Shown here: positions 10,674 to 20,800 of the stretch, piece after piece
Layout: each line of letters opens with the position of its first letter
Numbering within the stretch: position 1 is the stretch's first letter
DNA from: Sporothrix humicola
Taxonomy: Eukaryota; Ascomycota; Sordariomycetes; Ophiostomatales; Ophiostomataceae
Length of the DNA stretch: 64,000 nucleotides
Reading direction: 5' to 3'
Assembly: GCA_021396245.1 (NCBI GenBank)
Contig: WNYE01000045.1
Location: forward strand, 277,588 to 341,587
The notes under the pieces: model-generated
The model's database searches: none
Told to the model about the DNA's origin: nothing
Seen by the model: the letters and a program-made list of their open reading frames with translations, nothing else
Position numbers and translations under genes: made by a program

Positions 10674-11040
10674 AAGAATGCCCCGACCGACGACAATGCA
10701 ACGCGCATCGAATCGAGTTAGACTGCCACCCTGCGAGGCTACTCCTCATCCTAGCCTCTTGTCGTTCTCGTCACTTTTCGTCAATACTGTTCACGGGTGA
10801 TGTCTATTTTCTTCGTTCTATTCCTCTCCTTGTTGTTCTCCCATCGTGCCATTTTCGTGGCATTTACCGAGCCAGCCCTCCTCAACAGACCACCTTGAAA
10901 AAGAAGAGCTGAAAACACAACACGAAAAGTATAAATCCAGCCTCGTCTGTCAACCTCACCATCACATTGCTGATCATCTCACACAACTCAGATTCTACTC
11001 TACCAATCCACATTTTGAATTTCGAACATTCCATCACACA

Positions 11041-12762
11041 ATGTCCAAGGTCACGCACGCTGAACACAGCGACATGGCCGAGCCGACCGACTCGCCGCCG
11101 CCCGCCACGACAACTACTGGCACAGGCCCCGGCATCGGCATCGACGACCATGCCCTCCTCAAGATGGCCGAGACGGTGCCCAACCTGGCCGAACTCGTCG
11201 AGGGCGCTCAGCGGGCCGCCGCTTTTGAGCATACTCTGACCCTCAAGAGCGCGGCCCGGCTGTACTCCAAGGCAATGCTCTTTTCGATGATCATGTCCCT
11301 GGCGATCATCATGGAAGGATACGATACGTCACTCTTATCGTCATTCTACGGGTACCCTACGTTCCAGAAGCGCTTCGGAAATGAACTGCCCGACGGCAGC
11401 TATCAGATCTCGTCCAAGTGGCAGTCCGGGTTGGCCAACGGCGGGCAGGTCGGCCAGATCCTGGGGCTGATGGCGTCGGGCGCGCTGGCGGACCGGTACG
11501 GGTATAAGAAAACGATCCTGGGCGCGCTGGTGCTGATGGTGGCGTTTATCTTTGTGCTTTTTTTCGCCCAGAACATTGGGATGCTGTTTGCCGGCTCGGT
11601 GCTGTGTGGCCTGCCGTGGGGCGCCTTCCAGACGTTGACCACCACATACGCTGCCGACGTCAGCCCCACGGTTTTGCGTCCGTACCTTACGACGTACGTC
11701 AACCTGTGCTGGGTCATTGGCCAGTTCATCGCCGTTGGCGTTATCCGCGGACTTTTGGGTAGGACCGACGACTGGTCGTGGCGGATTCCGTACGCCATCC
11801 AGTGGGTGTGGCCGCTGCCGATCATTGTGGCCGTCGTTCTCGCGCCCGAGTCGCCGTGGTGGCTGGTCCGGAAAGGAAGACTCGACGAGGCCAAGATGGC
11901 CTTGGGCCGTCTCTCGGCCAACACCGACGACCGCATACAAGACGCGCTGTCGTTGATTATTGTCACCAACGAGCAGGAAAAGCTCAACGGCGAGGGCGTC
12001 TCGTACTGGGACTGTCTCAAGGGCACCGACCTGCGGAGGACCGAAATCACCTGTGCCGCCTGGGTCGTCCAGGTGTCGTGCGGCATCTACTTTGCCTTTA
12101 ACATTGTCTACTTTTTGGAACAGGCCGGGTTCGCGCCCGAAAAAGCGTTTGACTTTGGCGTGGGCATCAATGCAGTCGGGTTCGTCGGCACGGTCCTGTC
12201 GTGGTTCATCATGCGCTGGGTCGGCCGACGGACGCTCTACATTGCCGGCCTGTCCGCCCTCTGTCTCATTCTGCTCATCGTCGGCTTCCTGGCTATTCCC
12301 AACTACGCCGCCGGCACGTCCCAGTTCAGCGCCATTGGTTACGCCTCGGGCGCTTTGCTTCTTGTCTGGATTTTCGTCTATGACATTTCCGTCGGGCCCG
12401 TCTGTTACTCCATTGTGGCCGAGATCCCGTCGACCCGTCTGCGCATCAAGACCGTGGTTCTGGCCAGAACCTGTTACAACATTGTCGCCATTGGCGTCAT
12501 CTTTTTGAATCCGGCAATTGTGAACCCGACCGCGTGGAACTTGAAGGGCAAGGGCGGCTTCATCTGGGGCGGCATCTGCTTTATCGGCTTGGTGTGGACG
12601 TACTTTAGACTGCCCGAGCCGAGAGGACGGACGCCGGCCGAACTGGACGTGCTATTTGAGCAGAAGGTGTCAGCGCGCAAGTTTGCCGACACAAAGGTCG
12701 ACCTGTTCTTGGGCGACCGCCACATGGACGTCCTCGACAAGGCGGCCGAGGCTCAGGACTAA
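11041..12762 (+). CDS. MFS alpha-glucoside:H+ symporter (maltose permease family)
   Basis: This intronless 573-residue protein closely follows the MAL permease pattern. It has MEGYDTSLLSSFYGYPTFQ at TM1, ALQWVWPLP, LAPESPWWLVRKGRLDEA at the TM6 loop, VLARTCYNIVA, LPEPRGRTPAELDVLFEQ and the terminal VSARKFADTKVDLF. These are diagnostic of alpha-glucoside symporters rather than hexose carriers (family knowledge). The ATG at 11041 is chosen because the frame upstream is untypical and lies in the C/A-rich leader. An 80-residue cytosolic N-terminus precedes TM1. With the alpha-glucosidase and the Zn2Cys6 gene it completes a three-gene uptake and hydrolysis unit. Promoter sites 4 to 6 imply co-regulation with the enzyme. 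Confidence 0.95.
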   Translation: MSKVTHAEHSDMAEPTDSPPPATTTTGTGPGIGIDDHALLKMAETVPNLAELVEGAQRAAAFEHTLTLKSAARLYSKAMLFSMIMSLAIIMEGYDTSLLSSFYGYPTFQKRFGNELPDGSYQISSKWQSGLANGGQVGQILGLMASGALADRYGYKKTILGALVLMVAFIFVLFFAQNIGMLFAGSVLCGLPWGAFQTLTTTYAADVSPTVLRPYLTTYVNLCWVIGQFIAVGVIRGLLGRTDDWSWRIPYAIQWVWPLPIIVAVVLAPESPWWLVRKGRLDEAKMALGRLSANTDDRIQDALSLIIVTNEQEKLNGEGVSYWDCLKGTDLRRTEITCAAWVVQVSCGIYFAFNIVYFLEQAGFAPEKAFDFGVGINAVGFVGTVLSWFIMRWVGRRTLYIAGLSALCLILLIVGFLAIPNYAAGTSQFSAIGYASGALLLVWIFVYDISVGPVCYSIVAEIPSTRLRIKTVVLARTCYNIVAIGVIFLNPAIVNPTAWNLKGKGGFIWGGICFIGLVWTYFRLPEPRGRTPAELDVLFEQKVSARKFADTKVDLFLGDRHMDVLDKAAEAQD

Positions 12763-13392
12763 GAGGCGTAGCTGACAGTAGCCATTCTTGTCGTGACCAT
12801 CTCCGTGGACATCAGATAGAAATACAGTTGCTGGTTATTTTTCAATGTAAATGACAACGACCTGCCTTCCGACGCAGTACAGCCTGCTGATTCAAGCACG
12901 TGAGATTTTGGGCGCCCTGTCCCTTTAACTTTACTCGTCTTTCTTTGACGTATCTCTATCTGCATCTGCATGTTTTCGTATTGCGGCTCTGTAGACGAGA
13001 CTGCATGCGAAGTTATGCACCAATCAAGGGAAAGCTCACACGAGGGTGGGAAGTGGAGGGGTACAACACAACATACATCTGCACATCTGCAGCATTGGGA
13101 AGTTCTTCCATTCTATCTAGTTTCTGATTTGCCGCCCTGCTTCTCCCGGCTCCTGCTTTTTCTGCCTGAGGCCATATGAGGCGGCCGCTCATTGCAAACG
13201 CATACCCAACCTGCAAGGCCAAGCAAGGCATCAGCATCATCAAAGCCTAGCAAACAGGCAGCCACGTCAGTTAAGGTGTCAACATTGATGGTATTTTCCC
13301 ACAAGGCGCCATATCAACCAGCGACAGTCCCTCAACCTATTACAGTTCAGCGCCCTTTTGTTCAACATTAACATTAAAATCAGCAGGCATCA
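12763..13392. other. Intergenic, nothing recognised
   Basis: This 630-base region separates the permease from the ankyrin-deaminase gene. I see no repeat, RNA gene or operator-like palindrome. Confidence 0.5.
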
Positions 13393-15349
13393 ATGGCGAC
13401 GCACGGCCCGCCCCTTGCCAGCGGCATCCTCGACAACAGAGGCCGCCGCAATCCCCTGGCGCTCGTCACGGAGTGGGACAGCGTGTCGCTGCGCATCGTG
13501 TGTCCGTACTGCGAGAGACTGCATCGTCACGGCGTCGGCGGATCTCCGTTGGTGACCGGCCAGACTCGGTTGCCACACTGCGGCGTGGACCTCATTTCGG
13601 GCGTCGGGGACTACCAGCTATGCTACCCATTCGAAGAGCATCCTCAGACGCGAGGGGAATACTCTTATCGAATTGACAAGGGGAGGGGCGTCTTTGTGAC
13701 GGTCGGCATCGCGTTGCCCGACGACGACGACGACGACGACTCTAGCGAGGAAGACGAGGAGCGCGTCATTCTTCTTGGCACACAAGCCGAGCGAGACGGC
13801 ACTGATCAAGATCGAGATCAAGATCAAGATCAAGACCATGATCAAGATCAGGATGGGGATGGGGATGGGGATGACCTACAAGCACTCGGCGGTCAGTTTG
13901 GGCAGCTCGACATTGGTACGGACACTGGTGACGCGAAAACCAAAACCAAAGCCAAAACCCAAACGAAACCACACGAGCCCGTCCCGTTCGACGCCGAGGC
14001 GTTCTGGAAAGAGCTTATGCAGGATCCAAGCCATCGACAGAGCCTCTTTATTTCGCACTGTATCTGTAACAACCTGGCAGAAGCTGTCGAGCTGTTGGAG
14101 ACGTACAGGGATGATGCTGCGTTGTTTATCGGCGCGAAAACGAAGCGAGGCAGCAGCTGCGTCGCCCTGGCTGCCGTCGAGGGCCACCACGACATGATTC
14201 GGTTTCTCGTATCAAAAGGGGCAAATGTCAACAGTGTGGACAAGCGCGGACGGACGCCGCTGATGGAGGCCGCGCTCTGGGGCCGGCTGGCGGCCGTGGA
14301 TGTCTTGCTCGAGCATGGCGCCGATCCGCGCGCCATAGACCGCAAGGGGTGCAGTGCCTACTACTACGCGCGACCCTCGAGGCGGACGGCCAGGATGCGA
14401 GACACACTTGGCCAAGGCTACGTGGAGAGCGTCGAGGCCGAGAAGAACCGCCGCATCATTGCTCTCAACCTCCAGGCCTTTGAACCTGCGCCGACGGCGA
14501 CGGAGACAGAAGAGACAGCAGGGACAGCAGGGACAGCAGGGACAGCAGGGACAGCAGGGACAGCAGGGACAGCAGGGACAGCAGGGACAGCAGGGACAGN
14601 NNNNNNNNNNNNNNNNNNNNNNNNNNNNNNNNNNNNNNNNNNNNNNNNNNNNNNNNNNNNNNNNNNNNNNNNNNNNNNNNNNNNNNNNNNNNNNNNNNGC
14701 AGGAACAGCAGGAACAGCAGGAACAGCAAAGACGATGAAACTAAAAGAGTCCAGAGCTGGCCATTTTCTCACAAAAGACACCGTCTCTGGCGGCACGCAG
14801 ATCGTGTACTATGAGCCAAGCAGCGCATGGAACGTCGCAAGCAAGTACAAGACGGTGGCACGCCTCGACCGTGGCAGGCCATTCCCAATCGTGAGTGCCG
14901 CCAGTGGCTGGCGGACAGACTATGACTTTGACGCCACCACCAAGCAGCACACTGAGCACACTGAGCACACTGAGCGCGTGCTTGACAACCGCGTCTGGAG
15001 AGACCGCGTCATGGAGCTGTGCCAGCTGATCGAGTACGCCCTGCCCGGGGACAGTCGCGACGAGTCTCGGCGTCCGGGCTCCTATTACGCTTCGCATGCC
15101 GAGAAAAAGCTGGTGGCCTACTACATTGGCGAGCACGCCGTTCTTCCGGGCGAGCTCTTCAGCGAGCCGGAGGACGGGACGTGGGTGCACCAAGACCTGC
15201 GACTGCAGCACCTCGCGGCCATGTGCCCCGCGGTGCCGACAGTGCCGACAAGCATACAGGTCAGCCGGGCGATCTGCATGGACTGTCGGGACTTTATCGC
15301 ACACGTCAAGACAGTGCTTGGCATTTCCTTTACAGTGGAGCATTGTTGA
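13393..15349 (+). CDS. Ankyrin-repeat protein with C-terminal DYW-like deaminase domain, interrupted by assembly gap
   Basis: The N-terminal part (13393-14599, at least 402 codons) starts with a Cys/His-rich module, VCPYCERLHRHG...LPHCGVDL. It continues with an acidic run and a DQD/DGD low-complexity stretch, then about three ankyrin repeats near residues 215-345 (DKRGRTPLMEAALWGRLAAVDVLLEHGADP region). A Gly-Thr-Ala minisatellite follows and runs into 99 Ns. After the gap, 216 residues to the stop include HAEKK (15095-15109) and ICMDC (15272-15286). These are the H-x-E and C-x2-C zinc/catalytic motifs of the deaminase fold, with spacing and flanks like plant DYW domains. The frame changes across the gap; both sides encode GTA repeats, so the true gap length should be 2 modulo 3. 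A nucleic-acid cytidine deaminase is inferred; the target is unknown. Confidence 0.8.
14514..14734. repeat. Coding minisatellite (9-bp GGGACAGCA / GGAACAGCA units) spanning the N gap
   Basis: Before the gap at least eight GGGACAGCA units run head to tail; after it the unit is GGAACAGCA. Both encode Gly-Thr-Ala. The change of unit type across the gap means at least two repeat variants are collapsed or missing. Confidence 0.9.
14600..14698. other. Assembly gap (99 Ns)
   Basis: The run of N lies within the minisatellite. Its nominal length is inconsistent with the reading frame on the two sides, so it should be treated as size-unknown. Confidence 0.98.
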
Positions 15350-15465
15350 GGAGGTGGTTGTCATTAAAATGTCGTCGCCCAAGTCGAGATACCCAGATAG
15401 CGAAGCATTCAATATTTTGAGCTCGTAAATCAATTCTATTTTGTAATCCCACGGCTATATTTTGC

Positions 15466-16344
15466 CTACTCCTTCTTCGCCTGCCCCGTCGATCCGCAGA
15501 CGTCCATCTGCCACTCGACCAGTTTTTGGGTCGTCTCAATGCCCCGCTCCACCAGCGTCGTTGACGCCAGACCCGCCGACTCGTTCTTCTGGAACACCAG
15601 GTAGTCGTCCAGCACCAGCTTGTTGACGTTGATCTTTGAGACGCCGCCGGCAATGCACTTTTTCATCACGTCCTCGGGGAAGTCGTTGGTGCCGTGCAGC
15701 ACGACGCGGACGTCCTTGTTGTGCGAGGCGACCTGCTTCGAGACCATGTCGAGGCGCTCATAATCGAGGACAGGGCCCCGCGCGCCGTACTCGCCGTGCA
15801 CGTTGCCAAACGCCGGCGCCAGGAAATCAATGCCCGTCGCCACAAAACTGTCGACCTGCTCGGCCGTCGTCATGACGCCTTCCAAATCGACCGTGTCGGC
15901 CACGCCGTCCTCGCCGCCCTCGATCCGGCCGGGCTCGGCCTCGGTCGTGATCTGCCGGGCATGACAATAGTCGACCAGCACCTTTGTCTTTTGCAAATTC
16001 TCCTCGTCGTCGTAGTGCGACATGTCGACCATGATTGAGTCGAACGGCAGCGTGTCGGCGGCCAGCTTGATGAGAGACTCATCCTGGGCGTGATCCAGAT
16101 GCACGGCAATTGGCACCGACGCGTGCTTGGCCGCCTCGGCCGCGGCGCGCACCAGCAGGCCGTCCGTCGCCGTGATCGCCCAGGGGAAGAACTGGATGAT
16201 CAGCGGCGACCGCTTCTTCTCGGCCGCCCGCACAAACGCCACAATGTGCTCAATGTTGTAGGCGATGGCGGCCACGACGCCGTACCGGCCCTTTTCCGCG
16301 TCCCGCAGGATCTGGAACGTCTTGTTGTTTTCTCTCCAGGACAT
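15466..16344 (-). CDS. Class II ketose(-bisphosphate) aldolase-like protein
   Basis: This 292-residue intronless protein follows the class II (zinc) aldolase fold. It has AIAYNIEH near residue 27 and IAVHLDHAQDE, with the catalytic Asp and a zinc His. Next come TTEAEPGRIEGGEDG, FGNVHGEYGARGP with a zinc His, and VVLHGTND...GGVSKINVNKL with the third zinc His. In ordinary fructose- or tagatose-bisphosphate aldolases the last loop is HGGSG or HGASG and binds phosphate. Here it is HGTND, so the substrate is probably not a standard ketose 1,6-bisphosphate (inference). It is divergent with the RpiB-family gene across 837 bases, suggesting a shared promoter. In context it would cleave or rearrange a sugar or sugar-phosphate intermediate of the neighbouring polyol-type pathway. 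The enzyme class is firm, the substrate is not. Confidence 0.9.
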   Translation of the reverse strand: MSWRENNKTFQILRDAEKGRYGVVAAIAYNIEHIVAFVRAAEKKRSPLIIQFFPWAITATDGLLVRAAAEAAKHASVPIAVHLDHAQDESLIKLAADTLPFDSIMVDMSHYDDEENLQKTKVLVDYCHARQITTEAEPGRIEGGEDGVADTVDLEGVMTTAEQVDSFVATGIDFLAPAFGNVHGEYGARGPVLDYERLDMVSKQVASHNKDVRVVLHGTNDFPEDVMKKCIAGGVSKINVNKLVLDDYLVFQKNESAGLASTTLVERGIETTQKLVEWQMDVCGSTGQAKKE

Positions 16345-17181
16345 GGTGGCGGTGGGTGGATGTGACGGGTTGTGTTGAGGTGGTGTGTGTTGGTGATGGT
16401 TGTTGGTACTGACGCTGTAAGTGAGGTCGGGGATGTGATATTGGACATCAATGACTGGTCGTTCTCAGTTGCTGTTTATGGCGATCTCGGATTTCCGTCT
16501 TGGGAAGTTCCTCTCTCTCCTACAGTCAATCCCTCTGCGACACCGGCCAAACAAGCTGCCGTAGCCAACACCACACAAACAAATGACCTCATGTGAGCTC
16601 GCCTCCAACCGAAGCTAGTGTGGGGTTGATGGTACGGACAGAAAAAAAATAGTTGAAAAAAAGAGGTTGGCCGATTCTGCACTGGGGCGATCGGTGCAGG
16701 GTCAGGAAACGGACCCACACCACCCGCATGCTAGTGAAATCTGCCCCGGCACGAGGCCACTCAACAAAGCCAGCTCAGGAACGGCCAGCAATGGCCAGGA
16801 ACGGCACTTTTCTTGGTTGTTTTTGCTCTCCAACAACTCCAATACGCGCAACGCGACACGACACGGCACTTTCTGTAGGACAGCTGCCATGCGGATGCAC
16901 AATGGTCCCTAGTCCTCACCAGGCACACGAGGGGCTGCAACGCCTCGCGACTCGGTCAATGTCAATGGCGTCACCGAGTCTTTTGGAGAGTGAGGAATTA
17001 TTTACTTTTTGGAGGTGCAGTAAAAAGCTTCATGTCATGGGAACTTTACATGAGTGATATACATTGTCCAGTATAACCGGTATTCCAGACTGTAGTCATC
17101 GACAAGTCACTCTCCACGACCACGCTCTCCGCAATCACCAACATCTCCAACTCTACAACCACCACCACCACACATCACAAA
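16345..17181. promoter_or_regulatory. Divergent promoter between aldolase-like and RpiB-family genes
   Basis: No gene is seen. The two starts face outward. CGG triplets occur at about 16690 and 16710 (GATCGGTGCAGG, AACGGACCCAC) but form no clear palindrome. The leader before 17182 is an ACCACC-rich run. Confidence 0.5.
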
Positions 17182-17661
17182 ATGCCCGCCCCTCTCCGCA
17201 TTGCCGTCGGCGGCGACGACGCCGGCTACGCCTACAAGGCCACCCTGACCGCCGACCTCGAAAAGGACGCCCGCGTCGCCTCCGTCGTTGACGTCGGCCC
17301 CAACACCGCCGACGACAAGACCGCCTATGCGCACTTTGCCATTGCCGCTGCCGAGATGGTTGCCTCTGGAAAAGTCGACCGCGCCCTCCTGATTTGTGGC
17401 ACCGGCCTCGGTGTCGCCATTGCCGCCAACAAGGTCGAGGGCGTGCGCGCCGTGACGGCGCACGATTCGTTTTCGGTCGAGCGCGCCGTCCTCTCGAACA
17501 ACGCCCAGGTGCTGTGCCTGGGCGCCCGCGTCGTTGGCATCGAGCTGGCCCGCCGGCTGGTCCGCGAGTGGCTGGGCTACGAGTTCGACCCGACGTCGGC
17601 GTCGGCCGGCAAGGTGCAGGTCATCTCCGACTACGACGCCAAGAAGACGGTCAAGGCATGA
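17182..17661 (+). CDS. RpiB/LacAB-family sugar-phosphate isomerase
   Basis: The protein is 159 residues, the usual RpiB length, in a single exon. The N-terminal IAVGGDDAGYAYK holds the phosphate/base residues, LICGTGLGVAIAANK contains the catalytic-region Cys, and AHDSFSVERAVLSNNAQVLCLGARVVG is the conserved C-terminal block. The family interconverts aldose and ketose 5-phosphates, classically ribose 5-phosphate and ribulose 5-phosphate. In tetritol pathways of bacteria and yeast a member converts D-erythrulose 4-phosphate to D-erythrose 4-phosphate. Because a DAK-type kinase, a polyol dehydrogenase and an aldolase lie alongside, I favour the tetrulose-phosphate role, but ribose 5-phosphate activity cannot be excluded. 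It would be cytosolic. It is divergent with the aldolase-like gene and convergent with the regulator downstream. Confidence 0.92.
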   Translation: MPAPLRIAVGGDDAGYAYKATLTADLEKDARVASVVDVGPNTADDKTAYAHFAIAAAEMVASGKVDRALLICGTGLGVAIAANKVEGVRAVTAHDSFSVERAVLSNNAQVLCLGARVVGIELARRLVREWLGYEFDPTSASAGKVQVISDYDAKKTVKA

Positions 17662-17673
17662 ACACGAAACGAC

Positions 17674-17686
17674 CGAGCGAAGCGAG
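17674..17686. repeat. Mirror motif CGAGCGAAGCGAG in the RpiB 3' region
   Basis: This is the reverse complement of CTCGCTTCGCTCG found inside the kinase intron. It lies 13 bases after the stop codon. Confidence 0.5.
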
Positions 17687-17852
17687 GGAGGACACCAAAA
17701 ATAGAATAGATTAATGAGAAATACAAATTAATTATAAATTCAATTGGATGACATGACGTAGAAATCAAATGGTATCTTGCTTTTGTGTTTTGTTGTGGGG
17801 ACTCGGCTTCGTCTCGTCTTCATTATCGCCAGGCAGCGCCCGGCAACTGGCG

Positions 17853-20800
17853 TCACTCCTTGTCGACTCTCTGCCACTCCGCCTGCAGATCGCTCCGCAT
17901 TGCCGACATGGGCCAGCCGGTCCTGCGCTCACACGCCGTAATCAGTCCCAGAATTGTCGCCCTCTCCCGCGGCTGCTGCACACACAGCCCCGCCCCGTAC
18001 AGGCACTGCGCCGCCGTGATCTGGCAGCCTTCGTCTGTCAGCATGCGCGCAATGCCGACGATCGCGGCGACGGCGTCGGCCAGTGTGCGCTGCACCCGCA
18101 GGTAGCGCCGCGCAAAGAAGCCCGGGTCGGCCGGGCAGTGCAGCGTCACGAGGATGCGGGCGAAATGGTAGACCATGACGGCGACGGCGTAGCGCGGCGG
18201 GTGGATCCAGATGGGTGCAAAGGGACAGTCGGCCAGGGCGGCGTCGTCTGTGTCTGTGGAAGGAGGAAGGGCGGGTGCCGGCAGCGGCTGGAACTGCGGG
18301 CCCAGGCAGTTGCGCCACCTCTCGAGGGAGGCCAGCAACTTTTCGCCGGCTCTGCGTAGGTTGTCTTCGGACGCGCTGTTTCCGCTACCATGTCCACCAT
18401 TGCTGCCGGCCTGGCTGGTCGGGCTGGCGACGCTGGCGTTGGCGATCGCCGGCGAGGTGGCCACACGCTGGGCATCGGCCGCGTAGTTGACCGCCTGGCT
18501 CAGCAGGTAAATGGCGCGGTCCGCCAGCGCATTGTTCTCGCCGCGGCGCACCAGCTCCTCCGGGTCGTCTTGGGGGGACAGTGGCTTCCAGAACGAGAAG
18601 CAGGTGCGTCGTTCCTTGAAGGCAGCCCACATGTCTTGGCGCAGCCATGCCCACCACACGGCCTGCCTCAGGCCACCACTGCGGCCATTTACGTCCTGAC
18701 TCCGCTGGATCCAGAACACGCCCTTGAGGTGTCGCTGCCAGTTGCTCGCCGACTGGTCGAGCATTTCGTATGTTGAGACGACAATGGCTGTCGCCAGAAT
18801 TTCTTCCGACATGGTGTACGACGGGAACTGCAGGGCGTGCTGGAGGTAGTGCAGGGTCTCGTAGTAGTACTGGATCGCCTGCGCATGGTGGGCGTGAACG
18901 TCTGGTGACCGTTGGCGGTTGGACTTTGCGGGGTCCGACGTCGTAGCGGCCGTCGATGGCGTGGTGCCATTCGTTCCATTGGCCGACGTGCCGTTGGAGT
19001 TCAACGTCGAGTGCGGCGAGTTGGTCGACGGGTTGGACGGTGCGCCGCTGCCGTTGGCCGAGTCCCCTTGTTTAGTGGAATTGGATGCAGTCGAGTCGGT
19101 CTGCCCGTTCTCTTTTGAAGGCAGTGTCCGAGCAGCCGGCTTCTTGGGAGACGAGACGGGCGTTGGCTGGGACATGGCCTTGTGGCGGGCGGTCAATGCC
19201 AGGATAGCCTTCATCAGTCCTTGGTTGCGCAGAGCGAGACGGGTGGCATAGGTCGAGAAGTGCTTGTCGGGGTCCAGGAACTCCAGCCAGGACGCGGCAT
19301 GCTCGACAAAACTGCGGAAGAGCTCCTTCTCGTGTTCCAGCAGAACAATGTCCTCCAGCTCCTGCCATGGAGACTTGTCGCCGTCTGGTGGCAGCTGTTG
19401 CGGGTGTTGACGAGGGGCTGTTGGTGACCGGCCCAGGTACTGCTGCTGCTGTTGCGCTTGCTGGGCCTGTTGAGCTTGGCGTTCTTGCTCTTGCTGTTGT
19501 TTCCTCTGCTCTTCGAGTTGCTGCTGGGCCGCTTGCTGTTGCTGCTGTTGTTGTTGCAGCTGGTACTGTTCGAGATAGATCTGGTACTGCTGCTGCAGGT
19601 AGGCCCGCTGAGCTAAACGGGCATCCTCTTCGAATATTTGCTGTTCAGCTGCAGCCGTCTCGTCGTCCAGTGGTGCGCCATCGTAGATTGACTGCAACCG
19701 GCTCTCGAGACGCTGGCCCTGTACGGGGGTTTGCGGGGGTGGCACCAGCGAAAAGGACGCATCGGCCATGGCCGCGTCCGACGCCAGCAAGTCGAGCCAT
19801 CCGATAGATGCTCCACCGGCCGTCAACAGAATGTCTGAAGTGATGGACAAGTTGCCTGGGGATGATGCAAAAACAGCACCGCCACCCTGACCCGTGGCCA
19901 CAGCCGCCGTCACTTCGGGCGAAAAAGGTGAATTGTTGCTTCCAGGGCCGTGACCGTGTGGGCGGTGGCCATGGTGGAGGGGGTTGTTATCGCCGGCCGC
20001 CAAATAAGAAGAAGCTGACGCCTCAGAGGGGCCTTGTCTAGACCCAATCGAGTGGGGGCTGTCGTGCATGGCGTCCATGCCAGGGTGCGTGTGCCCATGA
20101 GTAGTATGGCTATGGCCATGGCTGCCATAGAGCTGTTGTGGGGCATGGGATCCTGTCGGGCCAGAAGGGTCCGAGGTGGGAGGGGCACCAGCAGCTTGGG
20201 ACGATGACGTAGGGCCTGGGTGGGAGTGTGAAGCAATAGGCGAGCCACCTAGGTGAGGTAGGCCACGCGAGGTGGGCGGTGACCGAAGAGGTGGCGGTGG
20301 TGGCAGTTCGGGGTGCACAGTATTGGAGCCGTTGTTGTTATTGTGCGAGGCAGAGGCGGCACCATTCACACTGCTGCTGCCCGACGCGGGGGATACGCGA
20401 AGCTGCGGCGCACTTCCTCCACTTCCTCCATTGTTATGGTTATCGCCGTCACCACTTCCGTCTCCGCCACTCTGGCCACTTTGAAGTCCTCCGACTCGAT
20501 GGCTTGGCGGTGCCGGCGACCCGGACGGCGACACGGGTCCTTCTGTGTTGGAGGCATTGTTTGAGGCTGCTGTTGAAGCTGTGTTTGCAGCAGCGCCACG
20601 TGGTGCTGATGGGTCTGCATAGACACAGGGACGATTGGCCAGCTGGCACGATCCACAGATGGGGACTACATTGTTAGCGAGTCGATAATCGATAATCGAC
20701 AGTCGTCGAAATTGGCAAAATTGGCAATCATTTCAAAACGTGGAGATCATCACATACGCTGTTCATCACATTTCTTATGCCGCTTGCGACAAGTAAGGCT

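Larger units (their letters stand above)
9487..11040. other. Intergenic: long permease promoter
   Basis: No gene is supported in these 1.55 kb; open frames lack the GC-rich third positions of local genes. It carries three palindromic sites, a CCGACGA half-site at 10687-10693 and a C/A-rich leader before the ATG at 11041. Confidence 0.6.

Noticed and set aside
14600..14698. Frameshift pseudogene in the ankyrin-deaminase gene
   Set aside because: The frame change coincides exactly with an N gap inside a repeat, and both sides encode the same GTA repeat in their own frames, so gap size is the simpler cause.
17853..20534. Regulator without a DNA-binding domain
   Set aside because: The zinc cluster appears once the two upstream introns are removed, including a 41-base microexon.
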